A DNA stretch of 64,000 nt from Euonymus europaeus. Lineage: Eukaryota > Streptophyta > Magnoliopsida > Celastrales > Celastraceae. Of the stretch, positions 44,545 to 55,600 are shown piece after piece; positions within the stretch are counted from its first letter, which is position 1, and each line of letters opens with the position of its first letter. Where the stretch lies: assembly GCA_963580455.1 (NCBI GenBank), contig OY756958.1, positions 31,570,501 through 31,634,500 on the forward strand. The letters are read 5' to 3'. The translations under genes and the position numbers were made by a program. The notes under the pieces were generated by a model. That model was not told the origin of the DNA and made no database searches. It worked only from the letters and a program-made list of their open reading frames with translations.

Positions 44545-45797
44545 CTATTGCATTCTGATCGAGATGCATAATTATGATTGTTGCAATTGGTGCACATTCA
44601 ATCTCCATTACGCCATTGCTTTGCCCTGCTAACATGAAAAGGTTAAGAATATCACAATCTTCATTACATAAACATTTGCAAGTGCAAGACATAAATCTCA
44701 AGATATTCATATCATTCCAAGCTATACACAGAAATAAAAAGACTCTCGATTGCAGTCTTTGTTGTGCAGTATGAAACACGGACAGTATGTATTAGGTGCC
44801 CATCTCTTTAGCATAATTCCTAAATTTTTTATCGATAGGGTATAGAAGTTGGGATTCATATGTAAAACTAGAAACTTTATCAATAATTACCCTTTCCAAG
44901 GAGAGTAGGTCCTGTTGCTTAAAATGGAAACTGCATTGGTGTTTGCCAAGCCACTCTTGAGTTGCTTCGCACTAGAATGGGGAGCATAAAAACCAGTTTT
45001 GGGTTCACCCCTGACTCCCACCATTTGTTCATATCCCATATATGATCGGAGGCTGCCCATTTGTCAGTTTATTAAAACAGAAGGCAAAAAAAATAGAAGT
45101 GGAAGGCAAGGCGGAAATTTCAAGCTAAAGATAAAACGATGCGATTGAAAAAAATATATATATAACGAGGTAACCGCTTATATTTCCTAAATTCACTCTC
45201 TTGTTATTCCACTCATGAATTAACTCTTCAGATGCTAAACGCTTTGTTCCATGTGCTTTATGCCCTGCGAAGAAAAATTAAGCAAAATACCCAAAAAAAA
45301 GAGGCACAAAGAGCAATAGTAATCAGTTAAAGTTAAAGGAACTTGATCCAGACAGCTAAAGATATGCATAAGACGTAGGAAGGAAACAAGCATAAGACTA
45401 CTGACAGAGGACTATACAAATTGACATAACTAATTAATTAATGTTATTCACACTCATCCTCGACATACACACACCAATCACTGAAAAATGACAATTGTTA
45501 ATCCTAAATCCAAATCCATGGTCTCAGCGAGACATTTGCCAAATCCCCACCCAATAAAACTTAATAAAATACAAGTTTCCAGCGCAAAACAATGAGGCCG
45601 AATTGAGTCAACGATGAATCATGATATACGCCAATCTATAGCTGAGAGGAAGGAGATGGAGGTAACTAACCAGTGCATATCCAGTTGCCGATGCGTGGAA
45701 GCCACTTGGAGTCGGCGGGTGTTTTGGTGTCGACGAGAAGACGTCGCTGGTTGCATCTATTGCAAAACGATCTGAAAGCGTAGTTCTGTTCTTGCAT
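44545..45797 (-). pseudogene. RanBP2-type zinc-finger protein, disrupted
   Basis: Four exon-like pieces read: 45797-45671 (QEQNYAFRSFCNRC, then ADSKWLPRIGNWICTG), 45264-45175 (HKAHGTKRLASEELIHEWNN), 45052-44891 (SYMGYEQMVGVRGEPKTGFY) and 44625-44545 (AKQWRNGD, stop, MCTNCNNHNYASRSECNR). The last piece is a clear RanBP2-type finger (W-x-C-x2-C-x3-N-x6-C), and such fingers bind RNA or ubiquitin. Two lesions appear. The conserved finger Trp is TGA at 44598-44600. Exon 2 ends in phase 1 while exon 3 needs phase 2. The first finger also lacks its CxxC half. A continuing exon was not found. Exact exon borders in the middle are uncertain. Confidence 0.55.
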
Positions 45798-45899
45798 CCA
45801 CTGCACTGGCTGTGTACGGGAGATCAGCTTTTTAGGGAGTTTCCAGTGAATTTCAGGAGATGATGTTTATAAAATCTGATCAAATCTTATTTGGTAGGA

Positions 45900-47790
45900 G
45901 GATTAAAAAAAGAATTGTTTGGTGGTAAGTTTTTTATATGAATTTTATATTTTATTTAGTTTTTTTGAAAAGTTTGTAATTCAATATATTCTTAATTATT
46001 TGAAGTTTAGTTCAATAAGGACAATTTTAAATTTTAAATTTTAATTTTAATTAATGACAATTTTACTCTCCTCCATTTAAACCTATCCTTATTTTTATTA
46101 GTACATGATTGCTCCTTATTTAGGAAATAATTATTTTAATAAAATAAAGATAAATACAATCTCAGAAAGTTGGATGAAAATCATGTATTTTATCTATATG
46201 TTTTTAAAGATAAACTAATATTTTCATTTTTGATGAATCAAAGTGAAGAGTCGATCAACCAAAAAAAAAATTCTTTCATGAAAATTAAGCGCATGCACTC
46301 ACATGCGCAAAATTTAGTTCACTCAGTAACCTATGCATATATATTAGAATCTGTGAATCATTATATTATCAAAATCAACAATGAAACACTTATCCGTCAA
46401 CAAAAAGTCATACAATACAAATGTAAATATTTTTATTACATTCTTCACTAACAACCAAAGCTAATAACTTATGAGAATAATATCATAATAAAACTCAACT
46501 CATATTTTAAACAAAACCAAATACCATAACAATTTTTAACCGTTTTGGTGGCTTTTGCGAAAATCCTCTGAATTCTGGGTAAGAAATCCTCTGATTTTTT
46601 TTGGCATAATTCCAAAAACTCTTCTGAATTGTTTTGGTGAGTTTTGTAAAATTATCTGAATTCTTGATAAGTTTGAGAAATCCTCTAATCATCTAAATTT
46701 TTAATTGTTTTTTTGTTTCATTTTGATAAAGTTTAGGGTTTTGAAGTTTAAGATATTGAGTTTAGAGTTTATGGTATAAGATTTTAGGGTTTAGGAGAAT
46801 ATAATTCATTATTTAGGATTTTGGGGTTTAAGACTTTAGGTTTAAGGTTTATGAATATATGTTAGTAGAATTTTAAAATTTTCTTCTTATTTTTGTAAAT
46901 TCTTCTTAATTATTTATAATATTTTTTTTGTTCAAAATTAAAACTAGAATTGTTTACATTCAGAGGATTTATGGAAAGTTCAGAGGATTTTTGGTTATAA
47001 GGTTTAAAATTTAAGAGTCTGTGTTTAAAATATTAGAGTTTAGTGTTTGTACTTTATGATTTTGGGATTTAAGATATTAGGATTTAGTATTTAAGATTTT
47101 GGGATTTTAGGTTTAGGATTTAAAATTTCGGGTTATTTTTTGTTTGATTTTCAAAAATTCTTATAATTTTTATTATATATTTTATGCAATCCTCTTTTTT
47201 TTTTTTGCTTAATTTCAAAAATTCCTTTGATTTATTTTGGTAAATTTTGTGAAATCCTCTAAATTTGTGATAAGTTTGTGAAATCCTCTGAAATTTTTTG
47301 TTGTTTTTTGTTTGATTTTCAAAAAATCTATATTTTTTTGATATATTTTTATGAAATCATCTGAATTTATTTGCTTAATTTTGAAAACTATTTTGATTGG
47401 TTTTGTTTTGATGAGTTTTGAGAAATCATCTGAATTCTGGATAAGTTTGAAAAATCCTCTGAGTTCATTCAGATGATTTGACGAATGAACATTTAAACAT
47501 ATCGATGATGGATCTCATTGGAAAGAGTTTTTCGTGTTGATTTTGAATATATATATATTTAAAAAATCCGACTTGTGTTTTGAGAGATAAAACTGTTTTA
47601 AATTTTTTAAAAGAAAAAAAAAAGAAACTAGTGATGTCAGCATATGTCATACATATAAAAATTTATTGGAATAAGGGTAATTTTGTCCATAATTATTTAA
47701 AGAATGTTTTTGAATATTAAAAAGTTGAAGGGAGTGAATGAAATACATATTTTTATTAAAAGATTTATTGGTGAATCCCCCTTAAAAAAG
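45900..47790 (-). mobile_element. AT-rich ~1.8 kb repeat element, copy B (inverted to copy A)
   Basis: This copy is the reverse complement of 36584-38345 with scattered substitutions and indels: AGTTTGTAATTCAATATATT at the left end, AATCAAAGTGAAGAGTCGAT inside, and GATTTATTGGTGAATCCCCC at the right end. It contains the same GAGGATTTC-type motifs and the same degenerate telomere-like run (about 46730-47130). It is non-coding. Confidence 0.7.
46730..47130. repeat. Degenerate telomere-like repeats in copy B
   Basis: Imperfect TTTAGGG, TTTAGAG and TTAGGATTT units, the inverted counterpart of 37150-37530. Confidence 0.6.
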
Positions 47791-48814
47791 TGAAATTTTT
47801 TTAAGTTGAACATGAGTTTATTTTTATCTTTTTATTTTTATTTTATAATTAAACATCTCCAAATCCTCAAATTATGAGTTTCATTTTTGCTTATGGAGGT
47901 TTCAGGAAACCTAACGAAACCTCCCCAAATTTCCTTCAAAACACGCTCTTAGTCTCCTTCTCTTTCATCTTCCATCGTTTCTTTCTCTTTCTTTGCGTTA
48001 CAAATTAGACGAACGAAGAGAGTTTAACACTCAGATAGATAAAAGAAGCGGGATAGACGGGAAAAATACGCTCTCCCGCTCATAGTTTCCAGAAGACCAG
48101 ATGTCAGCACTGTTTTTTGCATTTTATCAATCAATTGTTTATGCATTTTTTTAGCAGGTGAAGCTATTTACACTACAACTTCCCACCTAAAAATCAATAA
48201 AAAACTTTATTCTATGTAAACCCCAAACCGGTCTGGTCTTACACCGGTTTATTCCCAAAAGTCTACTCTCCGATTCTTCTCTCTCACTCACTCAAACGCA
48301 CTTTATGCCCAGGCTCTAGTAGAATTCGTACCACTATGTTGTTCATCATGGGCTAGCATAGCTAACTATCGTGCAAATATGGGAAGTCCTGTACGATTTG
48401 CTCGAAAGAGGGGGGCTTGCCATCCAACTGCTTCCCCATTCGGATTTCTTATTGTGGAGCTAATCGATTTGCTGACAAACATACTAGCAATATTCGAGAC
48501 TCTTTACAAGTTTCACTTCTCTTTCTAAAAACCTCATTTACTTCTCTCACCACAAATCTTCTTTTCCTCTGTTCGACACAGTGTGTTCATCCTGATTGTC
48601 GAAGGCCTTTTTTCGACATTTCTTTGATTGTAGATTTTCGGGTCTACAGCCTTAGCTTTATTCAAGGCCCAAGCCAACTTCGAGACCTTGCAAAACCGAA
48701 CATATAATAAGATTATTTAAACTCAACAAATTAAAACACCAAAAAAAATCAGGTATGACTAAATGTAACTCACATTGTTTCGATCATATCTAAAAAAAAC
48801 CTAGAAACTAAAGT
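47791..48814. other. Intergenic, no gene seen
   Basis: A 96-codon frame at 48417-48707 has no recognisable domain. The left copy of an ~85-bp direct repeat is at 48659-48745, beginning TTCAAGGCCCAAGCC. Confidence 0.45.
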
Positions 48815-49985
48815 ATGTAAACACTCCACCTGAATTCTGTGAGTCCCCAAATGCCTCACATGCACTCTTGCACGCCACTCATTCGCCATTTGTGCTTTTT
48901 GTTACCCTCAATTCCACTGAACATGTGCAGTTCAAGTCCACAAGACATCTTTTGGTGGTGTAGTTACCGCCACTCATGAGTTTGACCAGCATTGGGAGGT
49001 TGTAGCCATCGACGAGGTGAACATTGTATAAGTTGAGCTTGTAGGCCCATTCAGAGTAAACTCGAAAAGTGTTGCTGGCAGAGCGACATCGCGTCTAGCA
49101 TATTCATCAGTTAAGCCGGTGAAGTTCATGATTGTCGAGTCATGAGAGCATAATATTTGTCCCCATAAGAGCCAAACTAGGTGGTGGGGATGGATAGGGG
49201 TGGATTTGTCGGGTTGAATAGTGAATCATGTTGTTGAAAGTTGTGCAATTTCAACATTCAATAAAATGAAGGCCAAACCATGTAGCTCCACTTGTTTGTA
49301 CTAGTGAATATCTCTCCATAGTCTCTTATATAAACAAAGTCCATTGCACAAAATCTAAACTTGATTTGAACAAAACCTAAATATGGGAATCCCAACCAGA
49401 CTCGTTGGGATTATAATCCAAAAATATTGACAAATAATTTACCTAAAAGCAATTGTAGAAGGAGAAATCATATCTAAATTACTGGTTTTGTGGGACTGTC
49501 AAAAATCTTTGAAAGTTGTTCACAGTTTTTGGAGAGAACTTAACATACAATCCTTCAATAAAGTCCCTATGGATAATGTGACCATAGACATGGAGATGAA
49601 GATGATCATAACATGATTTACAGAAGCAACTGTGTTTTGTTCTTCTGAAAAATGGGGTACAACTAAACTTATTTGAAAAAAAAATAGGCAAAAGAGTGCA
49701 CTTAGTTATGGACAATTTTTTTATGAGTTTTTCTAGAATTGGGGTATCATCAGGAAAGTGTGAGCTGCATTTAACCCTACCTTTTACAATTGGCTTACTT
49801 ACCAAACAAGGGAAGCCCAAAACTGTAGAACATACTACACGCCCATTGTATAAGTTCCGTCGTATCCTCATAGGCATGAAATATGTCCTAGGTTCATTCA
49901 AGGCCCAAGCCCACTTCCCAGCCTTGCAAAACGGATCATATAATAAGACTCTTTAAATTCACCAAATTAAAAACACAAAAAATAA
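48659..49985. repeat. Pair of ~85-bp direct repeats around the thaumatin-like fragment
   Basis: 48659-48745 and 49897-49985 share TTCAAGGCCCAAGCC, CCTTGCAAAAC, CATATAATAAGA and ATTAAAA-CAC in the same order and orientation. The ~1.15 kb between them holds the thaumatin-like pseudogene. It may be a duplicated flank or ends of an unrecognised element. Confidence 0.55.
48815..49140 (-). pseudogene. Thaumatin-like protein fragment
   Basis: Minus-strand pieces match the middle of thaumatin-like (PR-5) proteins: ALPATLFEFTLNG near 49050-49090, LYNVHLVDGYNLPMLV near 48980-49030, RCLVDLNCTCSVELRV near 48900-48950, then VACKSACEAFGDSQ near 48840-48880. A frame change separates the first two blocks, and a TGA at 48879-48881 interrupts the last. 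The N-terminal signal peptide and the C-terminal cysteine-rich part are missing. Intact members are secreted defence or ripening proteins; this copy is dead. Confidence 0.75.
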
Positions 49986-50778
49986 AGTAAAATTGAAGAA
50001 CAAATTTAGAGATTGATATTATTACCTCTCGCTCCGAAAAATGCTACCATTTAAATTTTAATATATATGTTCTATAAAGGCCTCACCCATTTTCTTCTTG
50101 GCTTGCCTTTCTCCTAGACAAAAGCCATTCTAAAATAGGAACAATGAATGGCTTATTTGTCTTATTGGCTAAAAGAAGTATTTCTATAGTTTCTTTTTTT
50201 GCTCACAATGACTTGAAGCAGTGAAAGGATGTGTTGTAAACTTCACATATATCTTATTTTGGAACAACTCCTTAGCTTCTTCTGCTCGTGTCTTTATTAT
50301 TTATTATATTCCCCTCTTCGTTGTTTCAATGAACATTGTTTAGATAAAAGTCTCTCATTGGGAAATTTTAGAAAAATATATTGTTTTATAATTTAATATT
50401 CAATTTCTCTTAATTATAGATGACAATTTTAAGAACAAAATTGTGCGAGTCTCAAACCCAAAACGAACAATACTTTTATAATCTATCTGGGTTGGATTTT
50501 CTTTGGAGCAACATCCATGTCGTTGTGTTTGTGATAATATTTTATTGCATTTTGCCTTTCAAGCTCCAAATTTGTTTGTTCAAGCTATTATTTGAGAGAT
50601 TTTATGCTACAAGCCAAGCTGGTTTCATCTCTTGCTTTTTATGAGCTTTGCTTTGTTTCTTCAAGTTGGGCCACCAAAGACCTCAATATTCTTGTATTGA
50701 TCATGTTTATTTTCACTCGACATAGCTCGAATCTAGAGCAACTGTCAACTTTTGAAATAAAAAGGCCAGCAATGACGA
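49141..50778. other. Intergenic, no gene recognised
   Basis: A 140-codon minus-strand frame (49479-49901) and smaller ones lack known motifs. The right copy of the direct repeat lies at 49897-49985. Confidence 0.4.
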
Positions 50779-50872
50779 TTCTTTTTTTTTACAAGGGAAG
50801 GGGCGTGAAACTCGAATTCGAGGTTCAAGATTATATACAATCCAGCTCACCAATTGAGCTATGTAGGATTTT
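50779..50872 (-). mobile_element. Possible tRNA-derived SINE fragment
   Basis: On the minus strand, TAGCTCAATTGG (50861-50850) looks like a pol III A box. The segment CGAATTCGAGTTTC is a weak B-box candidate, and the copy ends CCTTGTAAAAAAAA, a usual tail form of plant SINEs. It is only about 90 bp, so it would be a short or partial copy. Confidence 0.35.
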
Positions 50873-51789
50873 TAGCAACAGTTCTTATATATCTTAATAC
50901 AAAAATTATGAATCTTAGCTTAGTATAATTTTTACAATTTTTTTGGAAATATTTGTATGTATTATTATATTTATGCCACTTTGTGATAAATGTTTTGATT
51001 ACGATAATTTCGTTATACATAAGGGTGTGACCCAAAATCTGGATATTTTGGCCCATGAGTTTTTTTTCTCTCTCATAGGCCCAAATGTTTATTTTTTGCT
51101 CAATCATATGATGAACACTATTTTCATTCCGCTATTTTACAAATATCACAGACAACACCCCATATACACAGTCTTCATTGTGATGCATTTGTTGGATCTT
51201 CCGCCCTGTCTTCCATCGTTTGAACCACTGATATCAATTGAACTCACATCCTCACATCCCAAACCTCCCATGTGCTTCTCACTAATATGATTTCCATCTT
51301 TTGAAACACCATTATTTGCACTCTACTCACATAAATTTTCCTCTTCCGCTTCTCTGCAACTTGGGCCTCCACTACAGAACGTGCAATTTGCTCCCTAATC
51401 CCTTCCTTCTCTTTCGAAACCCTAACTCGGTTTCCGCTCCTCTGATTACGGCTCCCACTGTTCGATCTTGGAGCAAGACTTTGATCGAAAATCGGCTTCA
51501 AAGAGAGACAGAGGCTCTGCCTGACAGGGAGTGCATCAGAGTCTAACTCGGGAGGGGACTGATGGATGGTTGAGGGTTCATTAGGTGGGGTCGCGGGGTT
51601 GATGGAAGAGTGGAGATTAGTTGAAATCGTGGTAAGGATGGTGGGATGACAAAAAATTCACTATTTTTAAATTAAATGGGATGAGTTTAAAAATTAGCAG
51701 GATGAAAATAGTGTTCATCCAATCATATTGGCTATGAACAGCTAACAAGTGTCCGCAACCATAATGGTTGCACAACTAATGACCCAACA

Positions 51790-52110
51790 AATATGTTTTT
51801 GGATCCCATTTCTATTACACAAAAAGTGGCCACATCTACTTATTTACATTAGCAAAACACATATTTGAATACAACCATATTAACAAAACACATCTTCCAA
51901 TACAATCTCATTAGTCAAGCCATCAACATACATTTGTTCCATATTTTTCCCACCAAAACTAATTATGAGTCCCACCACTTTTACCAAAAAATTAAGTCAC
52001 TTATTCATTCACATTAACAAAACATATCCCCAATACAATTAAATTAATAAAAATACACATTTCAATAACAACTAATATCCTCCCTGACAATTTACCATTG
52101 CAAGTGTCTG
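51790..52110. repeat. Dispersed repeat related to 15080-15330
   Basis: The ATTAACAAAACACAT, TTAAGTCAC and ATTCACAT blocks, and the closing TACCATTGCAA-type end, occur in the same order as at 15080-15330. It lies just upstream of the TRA1 promoter. The left copy abuts the broken MULE, so this may be a terminal fragment or derivative of that family. Confidence 0.5.
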
Positions 52111-52263
52111 CAGCCGGTCCCGTGAGATCCCCATTATTAAGGCTGGATTGTTGAAGAAGTTGAATTTGGGGCCTGTTTTATATTACTTGTGTGTGGACCC
52201 CACTAGCAAAACCGATGTGGTTGGGCTCGGAGGGTCCACCACGGCCCTTCTTGAAGATCAAGC

Positions 52264-52271
52264 TATAAATC
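52264..52271 (+). promoter_or_regulatory. Candidate TATA box of the TRA1 gene
   Basis: CTATAAAT lies about 380 bp upstream of the start codon, allowing a leader of roughly 340 nt. Position and sequence are plausible but unproven. Confidence 0.35.
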
Positions 52272-52356
52272 GAGGGCAAAGGGACCCCTGTCTTTCCTAA
52301 TTCTCTCGAGTCCCCAAGGACCTGAGGAACAGAGAGAAAAAAGAGAGGAGAGTTTC

Positions 52357-52557
52357 ATGTTACAACAAACGACTTCTTTTGATCATATCGCTTCAAAAAC
52401 CCTAGCCCTAACCAGATCGAGATATCTTTCTAAGCACTCGCGAATATTTTTGAACGAATTACGCAGTTTGCAACGGCTCGCTGTGAGCAAGTACTTAAGA
52501 GCTTCACTTGTTGGTTGCTGCGGAGCCACTCGAGAGGCGGTCACTGCGAAGCCCTAG
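52357..52557 (+). CDS. Upstream ORF in the TRA1 leader
   Basis: A 66-codon frame lies in the predicted 5' UTR, ends 84 nt before the TRA1 start and does not overlap it. It begins MLQQTTSFDHIASKTLALTR and is basic. If transcribed with TRA1, scanning ribosomes would meet it first. No conservation can be judged here, so it may be incidental. Confidence 0.4.
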   Translation: MLQQTTSFDHIASKTLALTRSRYLSKHSRIFLNELRSLQRLAVSKYLRASLVGCCGATREAVTAKP

Positions 52558-52641
52558 AAAACGGAATTGAGAGGGAGTTTCTCTTTAATTGATCGAACTC
52601 TGTTAGGGTTTTACTTTCTCAATTACTACGGCTACTAAGCC

Positions 52642-55600
52642 ATGGGTCCCGTTCAGAATTTCGAGCAGCATTCCCGCCATCTTGTTGAACCAGACCTCCG
52701 TAATATTTCATATTTTGTCTTTCAATGCTGTGTGTTTCTGTTTGCTTACATAGAAGAAAATTGATATTTATCTTTGTTTTGTGTTACTATAGTATTCAAA
52801 ACAAGACGGATTATGCTTTTATGTTCTCGTTATGTGGTTTGTTTAGGGAATTCTTAAAAATTTTGAAGTTTTTATTGGAATTTTTGAAGTTTTTATCGGT
52901 TGTTACCATTGCTCTCACCAACCTTCCCGCTTGGTGAAACTTTTTTTTTTAATAACTGGAAAGCCTTTCCCTATATATTGGATTTTCAAGTAAAATTGAA
53001 TCAGCAACGTGGTTATTTTACTGGGTTTTGGATATGCTTTTTTGTTCCCATTTTCACGAAACCAAAACATGGAAAATGAACTTTGAAAATCTTATTCCAA
53101 ACCCAAAGCACTCCTAGTTTCCCACGTCTTGACTTTTTTTTTTTAATGTATGACAACGTCTTTTGGTAAGCAGGTGCCATTTTACTTGTGCAACTTTCTA
53201 TTAATTGTTTTCCATATTTATTTATATTTAACTGCATTGGCGGAAGAAATATGAGTTATAGTTTTGTTCGTAAACTGAAGTTTTTCTGCTCTTATGTAGC
53301 ACAAAACTTCCCAAAATTTTGAACTATTTTTAATATGATTCTTTTATGTCTTCTTTGGAACAGCTATTCAAACAAGGCTACAGATGGCAATGGAAGTGCG
53401 GGACAGTCTTGAGATCGCCCACACTGCAGAGTACTTGAATTTTCTGAAATGCTATTTCCCGGCGTTCTCAGTTATTCTTTTGCAAATTACAAAGCCACAG
53501 TTTGTTGATAATCCAGAGCACAAGCTTAGAAACATTGTTGTGGAGATCCTTAATCGCCTTCCCCATAGCGAAGTTTTGCGTCCTTTTGTCCAGGACCTAT
53601 TGAAAGTTGCCATGCAAGTTCTCACCACTGATAATGAGGAGAATGGATTGATTTGCATTCGCATTATATTTGACCTTCTTAGGAATTTCAGGCCAACCCT
53701 AGAAATTGAAGTTCAGCCATTCTTGGATTTTGTATGTAAAATATACCAAAACTTTAGATTGACTGTCCGCCATTTTTTTGAGAGCAGTGCGACAATGACT
53801 GGAGTGGAAGATGTTAAGCCCATGGATACTTCATCATTGGAACAATCGATTTCTCCTGCTAGCTATACTGGCTCAGGCCAGCTTAACCCCAGTACACGGT
53901 CCTTCAAGATCGTTACAGAGAGTCCACTTGTGGTGATGTTTTTGTTTCAACTATATAGTCGGCTTGTTCAGACTAATATTCCTCACTTGCTGCCATTGAT
54001 GGTTGCCGCCATATCTGTTCCGGGTCCTGAGAAGGTCCCACTCCATTTGAAAACACACTTTATTGAATTGAAGGGTGCACAGGTCAAGGTAAGTGTGGTT
54101 GTTTGTGTTGTTATTTATTGTTTAGATCTTCCTTTCAATACGCTGAAGTTGACATCAGTGGCTGATGATATGGCTGAGACATGTTATCATTTGGAGTAAT
54201 CTTTGCAACTAATACAGTTACGGTTGTTTGACTCGGTATTGTACGGTTTTACATTTAAGCATGGGAAATCATCTCTTCTAATCAAATACATAGGGTGACA
54301 CATCAGTGCAGCAGAGAATTCTAGATTAAGTGCTGCCACTTATGCATTTAGAGAGCAAATGATGATGTATTATCATCAAATCCTTGCAAATATGCATTTC
54401 TTGATATCAATTTATGCCAGGTGGAAAAATGATGGTCATTAGTGCTTTGAGGTTTTTCAACCCTTTGCTTTAGTATTTGTTTTCTGAGAATTTCAAAAGG
54501 GTTTGGAGTGAACTTTCCACGAGTCCTGTAAGGAGGTTACCTGATTTTCTTCCCTACAAATGTGAACTTCTTTTCCCAATTTCCTCTAAGTTGCCACTGA
54601 ATCCAATTTTCTCTGGGTTCTCCTAACTTTCAGAGGGTTCTCTCTCTCTTTTGTTCTGCAAAAGCTGGGAGAAATACTCATGGAAGTGTAGGTGTGATGG
54701 ATTTTAATTAAAACTATAAAATAACTTCACCATGTTGTGGAAGGATGAGCCATTTTGGTTGGACACATGGTGATATACTGGCTTGGTTTCATAATTGTGA
54801 TACTTTTCTTTTAACTTAATTAAATATTTAAATTTGTATTATTGATTTATTGTCTTACATAATTGTTCACTAACCTTCTTTATACATCACTGCAGACGGT
54901 ATCCTTTTTAACTTATCTGTTGAAGAGCTTTGCTGATTATATTAGGCCACATGAAGAAAGCATATGCAAAAGCATTGTGAATTTGCTTGTGACTTGTTCA
55001 GACTCTGTATCCATTAGAAAGGTGAGAATTCTAACTTTCACATGTTATTTTTTTTTTGCCTTTCTGTAGGTCGATCTTTTGGGGTTTGAATATTGATATT
55101 TAAGCATGTTGGTTGCAGGAGCTGTTAGTTGCGTTGAAACATGTTCTTGGGACCGATTTCAAGAGAGGCTTATTTCCTTTGATTGACACGCTATTAGAAG
55201 AGAGGTAACAGTGTCTAGGAGTGACATAAAGGCTGCATAATTTGTACCAGTAATTGCAATTGTTGATATATGATGGAGTTGAGAATAAAAGAAGAAAAAT
55301 GGAGAAATGTCAAATACTCATTTTTGCAAATCTCTGTACATATGCAAGTTTCTTGCTGGATCTTGTAATTATGTTATGAGTAAAATTGGACTAATTCACT
55401 GAAGCAAAGTTTGATTTTGTTTTGAGGCTTAATCTGATATTTTCTTTATTTTTTCGTGAAAGGATCAATTATCATTGCATGTCATTTATTTTTCAGGTTT
55501 TTAGGTTTCTGCTGTGGTCCTTCAAATTTATTTTGTATGGTATTCAGCAATAAGGCTCTGCTTGTGTGTTTATAAACAGGCTTTTGATTCTCATATCTTC

